Part shown: one piece after another, positions 1-5,093 of the stretch | How the letters are laid out: every line of letters starts with the position of its first letter | Position numbering within the stretch: the stretch's first letter is position 1 | NCBI GenBank assembly: GCA_031258625.1 | Contig: JAIRMO010000124.1 | Span: 1-11,503, forward strand | Direction of reading: 5' to 3' | DNA length: 11,503 nucleotides | Source: Spirochaetaceae bacterium | Lineage (GTDB): Bacteria > Spirochaetota > Spirochaetia > Treponematales > Breznakiellaceae | Made by a program: the position numbers and the translations under genes | Notes under the pieces: generated by a model | Databases searched by the model: none | The model's input: the letters and a program-made list of their open reading frames with translations, nothing else | What the model was told of the DNA's origin: nothing

Positions 1-76
1 ACTTGACGCTAACCATCGTTGCCCTATTATTTTTCTCGTTTTTCTACGAAAAACTGCGAAAAAACCACATTAAAGG

Positions 77-112
77 AGCGCTGATTTATTCTCGATTGAA
101 TAAATCAGCGCT
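77..112. terminator. Strong hairpin behind deoD
   Basis: A perfect 15-bp inverted repeat (77-91 with 98-112, arms beginning AGCGCTGATT) encloses a 6-base loop, TCGATT. It lies 3 bases beyond the deoD stop codon. Read leftward it is followed by a short CCTTTAA stretch and then, about 12 bases on, a run of six T. It is therefore probably the deoD terminator, although the T-run is displaced. It may also serve a rightward gene lying outside the left edge. Confidence 0.7.
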
Positions 113-115
113 TCC

Positions 116-820
116 TTAGGCAATGGCCGTTTCCAGGGCCACTTCCATCATCCGGGTAAAGGCGGTTTGCCGCTCCTCGGGGCTGGTAACTTCGTGGGTG
201 ATAAGGCTGTCCGAAACCGTCAGTATGGCCAGGGCCTCCCGGTCGTACTTTGCCGCCAGGGTGTAGAGTTCGGCGGTTTCCATTTCCAGGGCCAGGGCGC
301 CGAATTTGGCCCAGAGCCGCCATTCCTCGGGATCTTCGGGGTAGAACATATCGGAACAAACCACGTTACCCACCCTGGGCTGCCAGCCCTTGGCCGCCGC
401 GATGTCATAGGCGGTTTTCAGCAAAAAAAAGTTCGCCGTGGGGGCAAAATTCCTCCCCTTAAACCGAATGGCGTTGACCCCGGAATCGGTGGAAGCCGCC
501 ATAGCGAATATCAAGTCCCGGATTTTCACCTGTTCCTGAATCGCCCCGGCGGTCCCTACCCGAATCGCCCGTTTAACCCCGTAATCCTTGAATAATTCGT
601 TGAGATATATTGAAATTGAAGGAATTCCCATCCCGGTACCCTGGACCGAGACCCGTTTCCCCCTATACGTCCCGGTATACCCCAGGATATTCCGCACCTC
701 ATTGTATAAACAGGGGGCTTCCAGGAAGTTTTCAGCGATAAATTTGGCCCGCAGGGGGTCCCCGGGCAATAAAACAACCTCCGCGATATCTCCCTCTTTA
801 GCCGTAATATGAATAGACAT
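116..820 (-). CDS. deoD: Purine nucleoside phosphorylase, DeoD type
   Basis: This cytoplasmic enzyme of purine salvage cleaves purine (deoxy)nucleosides with phosphate, giving the free base and (deoxy)ribose-1-phosphate. The 234-residue product has the length of the hexameric bacterial DeoD family and is collinear with E. coli DeoD. His4, the phosphate-binding PGDPLRAK segment with Gly20 and Arg24, the E-M-E ribose-site motif near residue 181, and the catalytic pair Asp204 and Arg217 are all present. The position equivalent to Ser90 is Thr in RVGTAG, a conservative change at a phosphate-contact site. The start ATG at 818-820 is preceded by AAAGGAG at 7-base spacing. The gene stands alone and is divergent from the tRNA-Thr/ribosomal block. 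I see no convincing promoter for it in the AT-rich gap at 821-891. Confidence 0.95.
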   Translation of the reverse strand: MSIHITAKEGDIAEVVLLPGDPLRAKFIAENFLEAPCLYNEVRNILGYTGTYRGKRVSVQGTGMGIPSISIYLNELFKDYGVKRAIRVGTAGAIQEQVKIRDLIFAMAASTDSGVNAIRFKGRNFAPTANFFLLKTAYDIAAAKGWQPRVGNVVCSDMFYPEDPEEWRLWAKFGALALEMETAELYTLAAKYDREALAILTVSDSLITHEVTSPEERQTAFTRMMEVALETAIA

Positions 821-891
821 ACCCGCTCCTTTGTATTAATAATAATACGAAATAAATTTACAAGTCTATATGTTTTTATCCCTATTTCCCC

Positions 892-920
892 TTGACATAA
901 TCCGGTTATTCTGTTATGTT
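892..920 (+). promoter_or_regulatory. Sigma-70-type promoter for the tRNA-Thr/rpmG block
   Basis: TTGACA (892-897) is a perfect -35 box. A 17-base spacer separates it from the -10 box TATGTT (915-920), which is preceded by TG at 912-913, giving an extended -10. Transcription would start near 927, about 23 bases before the tRNA-Thr gene. A second -10-like TATAAA lies at 931-936 but lacks a matching -35. Confidence 0.75.
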
Positions 921-949
921 CCTAGAACGTTATAAAATGTGGTTTTTAT

Positions 950-1022
950 GCCCTTGTAGCTCAGTCGGTAGAGCACATCCATGGTAAGGATGCGGTCAGC
1001 GGTTCGATTCCGCTTGAGGGCT
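950..1022 (+). tRNA. tRNA-Thr (anticodon GGT)
   Basis: A complete 73-base cloverleaf is visible. The acceptor stem is GCCCTTG with TGAGGGC, including two G-T pairs. The D arm is GCTC/GAGC. The anticodon stem CATCC/GGATG encloses loop ATGGTAA, with GGT reading ACC/ACU threonine codons. The T arm is AGCGG/CCGCT with loop TTCGATT. The discriminator base is T. CCA is not encoded, so it must be added after processing. It is the first gene behind the promoter and is cotranscribed with rpmG 57 bases on. Confidence 0.96.
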
Positions 1023-1078
1023 TGACCAGAAGCGGCCTCCATAATTTAAGGAGAATTTGAACCGGAAGGGGATACATT

Positions 1079-1252
1079 ATGGCGAGTAAGAAGACGGCGG
1101 TGGAGCTCATCGCCCTCCAATGCAGCGAATGTAAGCGGAAAAATTACACTACCAAAAAAAACCGGCGGAATATGCAGGAAAAGCTGGAACTCAATAAATA
1201 CTGCCCTTTTGACCGGAAACACACCCTGCATAAGGAAACCAAGATCAAATAG
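1079..1252 (+). CDS. rpmG: 50S ribosomal protein L33
   Basis: This is a small protein of the large ribosomal subunit, near the E site. The 57-residue product carries the L33 signature: an N-terminal CSEC (Cys15, Cys18), a KNRRN segment, the LELNKYCP strand, and the ending KHTLHKETK. The start ATG at 1079 follows AAGGGG at 8-base spacing. Zinc-binding L33 has two CxxC pairs. Here the second pair reads C-P-F-D, so Cys42 is present but Asp45 replaces the fourth cysteine, which suggests a weakened or altered metal site. The gene sits between tRNA-Thr and tRNA-Trp, with the latter starting 9 bases after the stop; this is an order familiar in treponemes. Confidence 0.93.
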   Translation: MASKKTAVELIALQCSECKRKNYTTKKNRRNMQEKLELNKYCPFDRKHTLHKETKIK

Positions 1253-1260
1253 TGTTTTTT

Positions 1261-1333
1261 AGGCCAGTAGCTCTAATGGTAGAGCGTCGGTCTCCAAAAC
1301 CGAATGTTGTGGGTTCGAGTCCTACCTGGCCTG
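1261..1333 (+). tRNA. tRNA-Trp (anticodon CCA)
   Basis: A complete 73-base cloverleaf is visible. The acceptor stem is AGGCCAG with CTGGCCT. The D arm is GCTC/GAGC. The anticodon stem TCGGT/ACCGA encloses loop CTCCAAA, with anticodon CCA. The T arm is GTGGG/CCTAC with loop TTCGAGT. The discriminator base is G. CCA is not encoded in the gene. Its last 17 bases (1317-1333) also form the start of the first tandem repeat and recur at 1500-1516. The tRNA sits upstream of secE, its usual place in many bacteria. Confidence 0.96.
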
Positions 1334-1478
1334 GGGAGAGTTATAGTGAGCCGAAAGAGTCCCCGGTAGGACTCGAAGGGTTTTTGCGGCCGGTTCAAGG
1401 CGAGACATCGCAGCCTTGAACCGGTAAACCGCCAGGGTTGGCGGTTTAGCAAAAACCCCGGCCCGGAGGACCGAAGCA
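1317..1478 (+). repeat. tRNA-Trp tail repeat, copy 1 (rtT-like, structured)
   Basis: This 162-base unit starts inside tRNA-Trp at the T loop and runs to 1478. It shows two folded parts placed back to back. The first is a long hairpin: 1314-1326 (tRNA T loop, T stem and one acceptor base) pairs over 13 bases with 1365-1377, and GGGGA 1333-1337 pairs with TCCCC 1360-1364. The second begins at the next base and is a three-way junction: GGGTTTTTGC (1378-1387) pairs with 1449-1458 and encloses CCGGTTCAAGG (1390-1400) with 1414-1424, then TAAACCGCC (1425-1433) with 1440-1448. All listed stems are perfect. No coding function is evident. Confidence 0.9.
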
Positions 1479-1499
1479 AGGAAGCTGAGGTCCGGAGGG

Positions 1500-1662
1500 G
1501 AGTCCTACCTGGCCTGGGGAGAGTTATAGTGAGCCGAAAGAGTCCCCGGTAGGACTCGAAGGGTTTTTGCGGGCCGGTTCAAGGCGAGACATCGCAGCCT
1601 TGAACCGGTAAACCGCCAGGGATGGCGGTTTAGCAAAAACCCCGGCCCGGAGGACCGAAGCA
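1500..1662 (+). repeat. tRNA-Trp tail repeat, copy 2
   Basis: This is a near-exact second copy, 163 bases, offset 183-184 bases from the first and separated by a 21-base linker (1479-1499). It differs from copy 1 by one inserted G (in 1571-1573) and one substitution (T1438 becomes A1622). Both fall in loops or junctions, so every stem of the fold is kept: outer 1561-1570/1633-1642, inner 1574-1584/1598-1608 and 1609-1617/1624-1632. It begins with a copy of the last 17 bases of tRNA-Trp (1500-1516), but the rest of the tRNA is absent. The remaining stretch to secE (1663-1728) shows nothing clear beyond the secE ribosome-binding site. Confidence 0.9.
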
Positions 1663-1728
1663 GGGGAGCGTTGTCAAGAGGGAATAAGGGCCCTGGATTT
1701 TAATACTTGAAAGTACAAAGAGGGAAGC

Positions 1729-1908
1729 ATGAACAAATTGGTTCAGTTTATAAAGGAATCTTACGCGGAGCTTCGCAAGGTCGTATGGCCCGGCAGGGAC
1801 GATGTGGTCAGTTCCGTAAAGGTTGTTATTGTTTCTACCATACTTTTTGCCGCTGTGTTGGGTCTGGTGGATGTGTTGCTTCTCCTGGGCGTACAGGCTA
1901 TATTTTAA
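1729..1908 (+). CDS. secE: Preprotein translocase subunit SecE
   Basis: SecE is the small essential membrane subunit of the SecYEG channel, clamping SecY in the inner membrane. The 59-residue product is of the single-helix type. It has an amphipathic N-terminal segment (FIKESYAELRKVVWPGRDD, residues 7-25) with the conserved E-L-x-K-V-x-W-P motif of the family. One hydrophobic transmembrane stretch follows at about residues 29-56. The start ATG at 1729 is preceded by AGAGGGA. nusG follows after 12 bases, the standard secE-nusG pairing. Confidence 0.95.
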   Translation: MNKLVQFIKESYAELRKVVWPGRDDVVSSVKVVIVSTILFAAVLGLVDVLLLLGVQAIF

Positions 1909-1920
1909 ACAAGGAAAAAA

Positions 1921-2478
1921 ATGGCGACGGGCTGGTATGTTCTCCATATCTATTCGGGATATGAGAATAAAATAGAGAAAACCATCCGCATCATGATCGA
2001 GTCGGGGGAACTCGAAAAGGAAATGGTCCGGGATATAAAGGTCCCTTCCGAAGAAGTGGTGGAGGTCAGGGACGGTAAAAAACGGACCATGACTAAGAAA
2101 TTTCTTCCCGGATACATCCTGGTGGAAATGGACCTTCCGGACGCCGATTGGAAGACGGTTTGTTCCAAGATCAAAAAGATCCAGGGGGTTACGGGTTTTG
2201 TGGGAACCCCGGCGGATAAAAAACCCCAGCCCTTAACCGGGGATGAAGCCCGGGCAATACTGCAAAAATCCGGGGAAATTAAGGGTGAACGGCCGACCCG
2301 GTCCCGTCAGTCCTTTGTGGCCGGGGAACAGGTCAAGATCGTTGACGGGCCCTTTGAGTCCTTTACCGGTACTATTGAGGAAGTGAATCAGGAGAAAAAC
2401 AAACTCAAGGTTATGGTCGGCATTTTCGGCCGGAATACCCCTGTGGAGGTGGATCTCCTTCAGGTTGAGAAATTGTAG
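1921..2478 (+). CDS. nusG: Transcription termination/antitermination factor NusG
   Basis: NusG binds elongating RNA polymerase across the clamp and couples it to Rho, ribosomes and antitermination complexes. The 185 residues fit a two-domain NusG. The N-terminal NGN domain, about residues 4-95, begins GWYVLHIYSGYE and contains the conserved FLPGYILVEM strand. A charged linker leads to a KOW domain at about residues 130-165 with VKIVDGPFESFTGTI, ending in the usual VEVDLLQVEKL. The start ATG at 1921 has AAGGAAA upstream. It follows secE closely and is probably translated from the same message. A structured spacer separates it from rplK. Confidence 0.97.
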   Translation: MATGWYVLHIYSGYENKIEKTIRIMIESGELEKEMVRDIKVPSEEVVEVRDGKKRTMTKKFLPGYILVEMDLPDADWKTVCSKIKKIQGVTGFVGTPADKKPQPLTGDEARAILQKSGEIKGERPTRSRQSFVAGEQVKIVDGPFESFTGTIEEVNQEKNKLKVMVGIFGRNTPVEVDLLQVEKL

Positions 2479-2484
2479 TTTAGG

Positions 2485-2585
2485 GAGAAACGGGGGGCGG
2501 AAAACGGTATGACGGCCCCCTCATTTCTCGTTTTATAGCCAGTAGGAGGGGGTCCAGGCCCCCGTTAGTCCGGCAGCGGCCGGGC
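2485..2585 (+). promoter_or_regulatory. Structured nusG-rplK spacer, candidate L1-controlled leader
   Basis: The 128-base gap holds three successive hairpins. The first spans 2485-2529: GAGAAA 2485-2490 with 2524-2529, and GGGGGC 2493-2498 with GCCCCC 2515-2520. The second is GGGGG 2548-2552 with CCCCC 2559-2563. The third is CCGGC/GCCGG with loop AGCG, about 2570-2583. In many bacteria L1 represses the rplK-rplA message by binding a leader mimic of its rRNA site. I could not recognise the L1-site sequence itself, so that role is inferred from position. The first hairpin could also be a partial terminator after nusG, since it is followed by GTTTTA. Confidence 0.4.
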
Positions 2586-2606
2586 ATACTACGAAGGAGT
2601 ACATGA

Positions 2607-3038
2607 ATGGCCAAGAAAAAGGTAACCGCCATGATCAAGCTCCAGTGCCCCGCGGGCAAGGCCACTCCGGCCCCGCCGGTGGGACCTGCCCTGGGGCCCC
2701 ATGGCGTCAGCGCTCCCCAATTCGTCCAGCAGTTCAATGACCGGACGAAATCCATGGAGCAGGGGCTCATTATACCGGTGGTTATCACCGTGTATGCGGA
2801 TAAATCATTTACGTTTATCCTCAAAACCCCGCCGGCGGCGGTGTTGATCAAAAAGGCCATCGGCCTTGAAAAGGGGTCCGGTGAATCCCATAAAATCAAG
2901 GTCGGTAAGATTCCCCGGGCCAAACTTGAGGAAATCGCCAAATTGAAGATGCCCGATCTTTCGGCCAATGATATTGAAGGGGCCATGAAGATCATCGCCG
3001 GGACCGCCCGGTCCATGGGAGTTGAGGTAGAAAAATGA
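2607..3038 (+). CDS. rplK: 50S ribosomal protein L11
   Basis: L11 forms the GTPase-associated centre with 23S rRNA and the L10-L12 stalk, and is needed for stringent-response sensing by RelA. The 143-residue length matches the family. The N-terminal domain has the lipid-like [20 protein letters not shown] stretch, followed by FVQQFNDRT. The C-terminal RNA-binding domain includes [12 protein letters not shown] and ends in [15 protein letters not shown]. The start ATG at 2607 has GGAG at suitable spacing. An ATG at 2603 is out of frame. Its stop overlaps the start of rplA by ATGA. Confidence 0.97.
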   Translation: MAKKKVTAMIKLQCPAGKATPAPPVGPALGPHGVSAPQFVQQFNDRTKSMEQGLIIPVVITVYADKSFTFILKTPPAAVLIKKAIGLEKGSGESHKIKVGKIPRAKLEEIAKLKMPDLSANDIEGAMKIIAGTARSMGVEVEK

Positions 3039-3715
3039 AACACGGAAAAAAATACCTCGAAGCCCTTAAAAAATACAATCGGGCCCTTTCTTACGATGTA
3101 AAAGCCGCGGTGGATCTGGTTAAAACCCTGGCCCCCGCCAAATTCGATGAAACCGTGGATCTTTCGGTAAAACTCAACCTGAAAAAGAGCCAGTCCGTCC
3201 GGGATACGGTGGTGCTTCCCCATCAGTTCCGGGCGGAAAAGCGGGTTTTGGTGTTCTGTAAAGCGGAAAAAGAGAAGGAAGCCCAGGAAGCGGGGGCCAC
3301 GTATGTGGGCGCCGAGGACCTTATCGAGAAGATCCGGGGGGGATGGCTCGATTTTGACGTGGCGGTAGCCACCCCGGATATGATGAAGGATGTGGGTAAA
3401 CTCGGTATGGTCCTGGGCCGCCGGGGGCTCATGCCAAACCCCAAAACCGGGACGGTTACCTTTGACCTCAAGGGGGCCCTTTCGGAGCTTAAAAAAGGCC
3501 GGGTGGAATTCAGGGCCGATAAGACCGGGGTGGTCCACCTCGCGGTGGGAAAAGTTTCCATGGACAGCGAGCAGGTCGTGGAAAACATCCGGATCGTGGT
3601 TGCCGAAATTAAACGCAAAAAGCCCGTTGACGCCAAGGGTGAATTTATCCGAACCGTTTCGGTAACTTCCACCATGGGGCCCGGGGTGTGGGTCTCCATC
3701 AAGGATGAAGGGTAA
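3035..3715 (+). CDS. rplA: 50S ribosomal protein L1
   Basis: L1 binds 23S rRNA helices 76-78 to form the mobile L1 stalk that helps release tRNA from the E site. It is also the usual translational repressor of the rplK-rplA message. The 226 residues contain the family signature [16 protein letters not shown] near the middle and the C-terminal [10 protein letters not shown] segment. The ATG overlaps the rplK stop by 4 bases (ATGA at 3035-3038), indicating translational coupling that keeps L11 and L1 equal. No truncation or frame problem is seen. Confidence 0.97.
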   Translation: MKHGKKYLEALKKYNRALSYDVKAAVDLVKTLAPAKFDETVDLSVKLNLKKSQSVRDTVVLPHQFRAEKRVLVFCKAEKEKEAQEAGATYVGAEDLIEKIRGGWLDFDVAVATPDMMKDVGKLGMVLGRRGLMPNPKTGTVTFDLKGALSELKKGRVEFRADKTGVVHLAVGKVSMDSEQVVENIRIVVAEIKRKKPVDAKGEFIRTVSVTSTMGPGVWVSIKDEG

Positions 3716-3742
3716 CCGGCCCGCCGGCGCCCGGATTGAAGT

Positions 3743-3806
3743 AAGGGATAGGAGTTGCCCTAACCCTTCGTGTTAATATGCGATAGAGGCGGCGATTCCG
3801 CCGCCT
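3743..3806 (+). promoter_or_regulatory. rplJ leader hairpins, candidate L10(L12) autoregulation site
   Basis: Two hairpins precede the rplJ ribosome-binding site. The first spans 3743-3768: AAGGG pairs with CCCTT and TAGG with CCTA, with an A/A internal mismatch. The second is a perfect 8-bp stem with 4-base loop ATTC at 3787-3806 (AGGCGGCG with CGCCGCCT), ending just before GAGGAG. The L10-L12 complex represses its own message through a folded leader in many bacteria. Position and structure agree with this, but I did not identify the kink-turn sequence itself. Confidence 0.5.
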
Positions 3807-3823
3807 GTTAGAGGAGTTGAAAC

Positions 3824-4360
3824 ATGGCCATAGTCGCTAAAAAAATACAGGATGTTAAGGTCTCGTCCATAAATGAATTAAAAGAGGCCTTTGGTCAAAC
3901 GAAAGATTTTATTTTCGCCGATTACCGGGGGCTTACGGTCGGGCAGATCACCGCCCTGCGGAAACTGCTCCGGGCCAAAGAAGCCGCATTCAAGGTGGTA
4001 AAAAACAACTTTGCCCGGATCGCCTTTGTGCAGTTGTCCGCCCCGGATGTGGCGGCCTATCTTACCGGGCCCACGGCGGTGGCGATTTCCCCCAAGGATC
4101 CCAACGAAGTCGCTAAAATTCTCCTTGATTTTGCCAGGGAAGCTCCGGCGCTTCACATTAAGGGCGGATTAATGGGAGATACCGTGTACGACGCCGCCCA
4201 GATTGAGGCCTTTTCCAGGCTCCCGGGCAGGCTGGAGCTTATCGCCATGCTTATGTCGGTAATGAACGCCCCCGCCCGGAACTTCGTAACGGCCCTGAAC
4301 GATATCAACGCCCGGCTGGTCCGTACCATCAAGGCGGTGGGGGACAAAAAGGCCGGTTAA
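3824..4360 (+). CDS. rplJ: 50S ribosomal protein L10
   Basis: L10 anchors the L7/L12 dimers to 23S rRNA at the base of the stalk that recruits translational GTPases. The 178-residue protein has the N-terminal RNA-binding domain with DFIFADYRGLTVGQI, then LRKLLRAKEAAFKVVKNN, and LTGPTAVAI, all typical of L10. The C-terminal helical part, where L12 dimers dock, runs over about the last 35 residues. The start ATG at 3824 is preceded by GAGGAG at 7-base spacing. It follows the folded leader, so autoregulation by the L10-L12 complex is likely. Confidence 0.97.
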   Translation: MAIVAKKIQDVKVSSINELKEAFGQTKDFIFADYRGLTVGQITALRKLLRAKEAAFKVVKNNFARIAFVQLSAPDVAAYLTGPTAVAISPKDPNEVAKILLDFAREAPALHIKGGLMGDTVYDAAQIEAFSRLPGRLELIAMLMSVMNAPARNFVTALNDINARLVRTIKAVGDKKAG

Positions 4361-4384
4361 GTAACGTGAACCTTCAGGCTTCGG

Positions 4385-4480
4385 GGAACCGTTGGTTCCA
4401 TGCTGCCGTTCCTGTCGGTTTTATATACCGGGGTTTCCCCCGGAAGCATCCTGGGATGCGTTGTGCCCGTATGGGCGCAT
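4385..4480 (+). promoter_or_regulatory. Hairpin-rich rplJ-rplL spacer
   Basis: The 152-base gap contains four tight hairpins: GGAACC/GGTTCC (4385-4399, loop GTT), CCGGGG/CCCCGG (4428-4443, loop TTTC), GCATCC/GGATGC (4446-4459), and GCCC/GGGC (4465-4476). ATGCG at 4456-4460 can also pair with CGCAT at 4476-4480, so the third stem competes with an alternative fold that extends the fourth. No strong promoter is visible. The region may act in processing or in raising L12 output over L10, since the stalk needs several L12 per L10; that role is inference. Confidence 0.45.
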
Positions 4481-4512
4481 ATTTTAGGGTATTTTATTGA
4501 GGAGAAGATAAT

Positions 4513-4905
4513 ATGGCAGCCCTTACTACTGATCAGATTATTGAAGCGATTTCGTCCATGACTGTTTTGGAGGTTTCCGAATTGGTTAAAGCCATGGAGG
4601 AAAAATTCGGTGTTTCCGCCGCTGCTCCTGTAGCCGTGGCTGTGGCCGGCGCCGCTCCCGGAGCGGCCGCCGCCGAAGCCGTGGAGGAGAAGACGGAATT
4701 CAATGTCGTTCTTAAGGCTTTTGACGATTCCAAAAAAATCGCGGTTATCAAAGAAGTCCGGGCGGTTACCGGGCTTGGCCTCAAGGAGGCGAAGGATCTT
4801 GTTGAGGGGGCGCCCAAGCCCCTCAAAGAAAATGTCTCCAAGGATGAGGCCGCGAAAATCAAGGAGCAGATTACTGCTGCCGGCGGTACGGTTGAAATTC
4901 AGTAG
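4513..4905 (+). CDS. rplL: 50S ribosomal protein L7/L12
   Basis: This is the multicopy stalk protein that contacts initiation, elongation and release factors. The 130 residues show the expected plan: an N-terminal dimerisation and L10-binding domain (about 1-35), an Ala/Gly/Val-rich hinge (about 36-57), and a globular C-terminal domain. The last carries [32 protein letters not shown] and the ending [10 protein letters not shown]. It is a little longer than the 121-residue E. coli protein because of its N-terminal and hinge parts. The ATG at 4513 is preceded by GAGGAG. Confidence 0.97.
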   Translation: MAALTTDQIIEAISSMTVLEVSELVKAMEEKFGVSAAAPVAVAVAGAAPGAAAAEAVEEKTEFNVVLKAFDDSKKIAVIKEVRAVTGLGLKEAKDLVEGAPKPLKENVSKDEAAKIKEQITAAGGTVEIQ

Positions 4906-4939
4906 ACGAGATAGAAAACAATTCTTTTTTTCTCTTAAC

Positions 4940-5044
4940 GCGGGGATGCGGCAAAGGATGATCCCCCGCTTTGGTATGTCCAAAGCGGGGGTGTATTGTC
5001 TGTCCGCGGTCCCGGCGGCTTCCGGTTGTAGCCGGGGCTTTTTT
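4940..5044 (+). promoter_or_regulatory. rplL-rpoB attenuator-like region
   Basis: The 188-base spacer contains a perfect 12-bp hairpin: CCCCCGCTTTGG (4963-4974), loop TATGT, partner 4980-4991. Its left arm can instead pair with GCGGGGAT at 4940-4947 (one bulged C), so two folds exclude each other. Downstream, CCCGGC (5011-5016) pairs with GCCGGG (5031-5036) and is followed by GC and six T (5039-5044), an intrinsic-terminator shape. In E. coli this same interval carries a partial attenuator and an RNase III processing site that lower rpoB relative to rplL. A similar role here is likely but inferred. Confidence 0.55.
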
Positions 5045-5093
5045 GTAGTTTTGGAGCCGCGGTACGCGGGTTGCCGAAACAGGGGGTAGATGG

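Noticed and set aside
3..119. Rightward open frame at the left edge with a hydrophobic stretch (begins LTLTIVALLFFSFF), possible tail of a membrane protein.
   Set aside because: It runs through the deoD terminator hairpin, and another frame also stays open to 73. With only 39 codons visible, neither can be called.
1273..1479. Leftward 68-codon frame across tRNA-Trp and the first repeat.
   Set aside because: It is antisense to a tRNA and palindromes, with no ribosome-binding site. The sequence is explained by RNA structure.
1317..1516. Direct repeat of the tRNA 3' end read as attL/attR of an integrated element.
   Set aside because: The interval holds no integrase or cargo, and the homology continues for about 160 bases beyond the tRNA tail, so tandem duplication fits better than integration.
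2480..3538. Long leftward frame opposite rplK and rplA (and similarly 4935-6347 and 6480-7511 opposite rpoB).
   Set aside because: These are shadow frames arising from GC-rich codon bias opposite well-identified genes.
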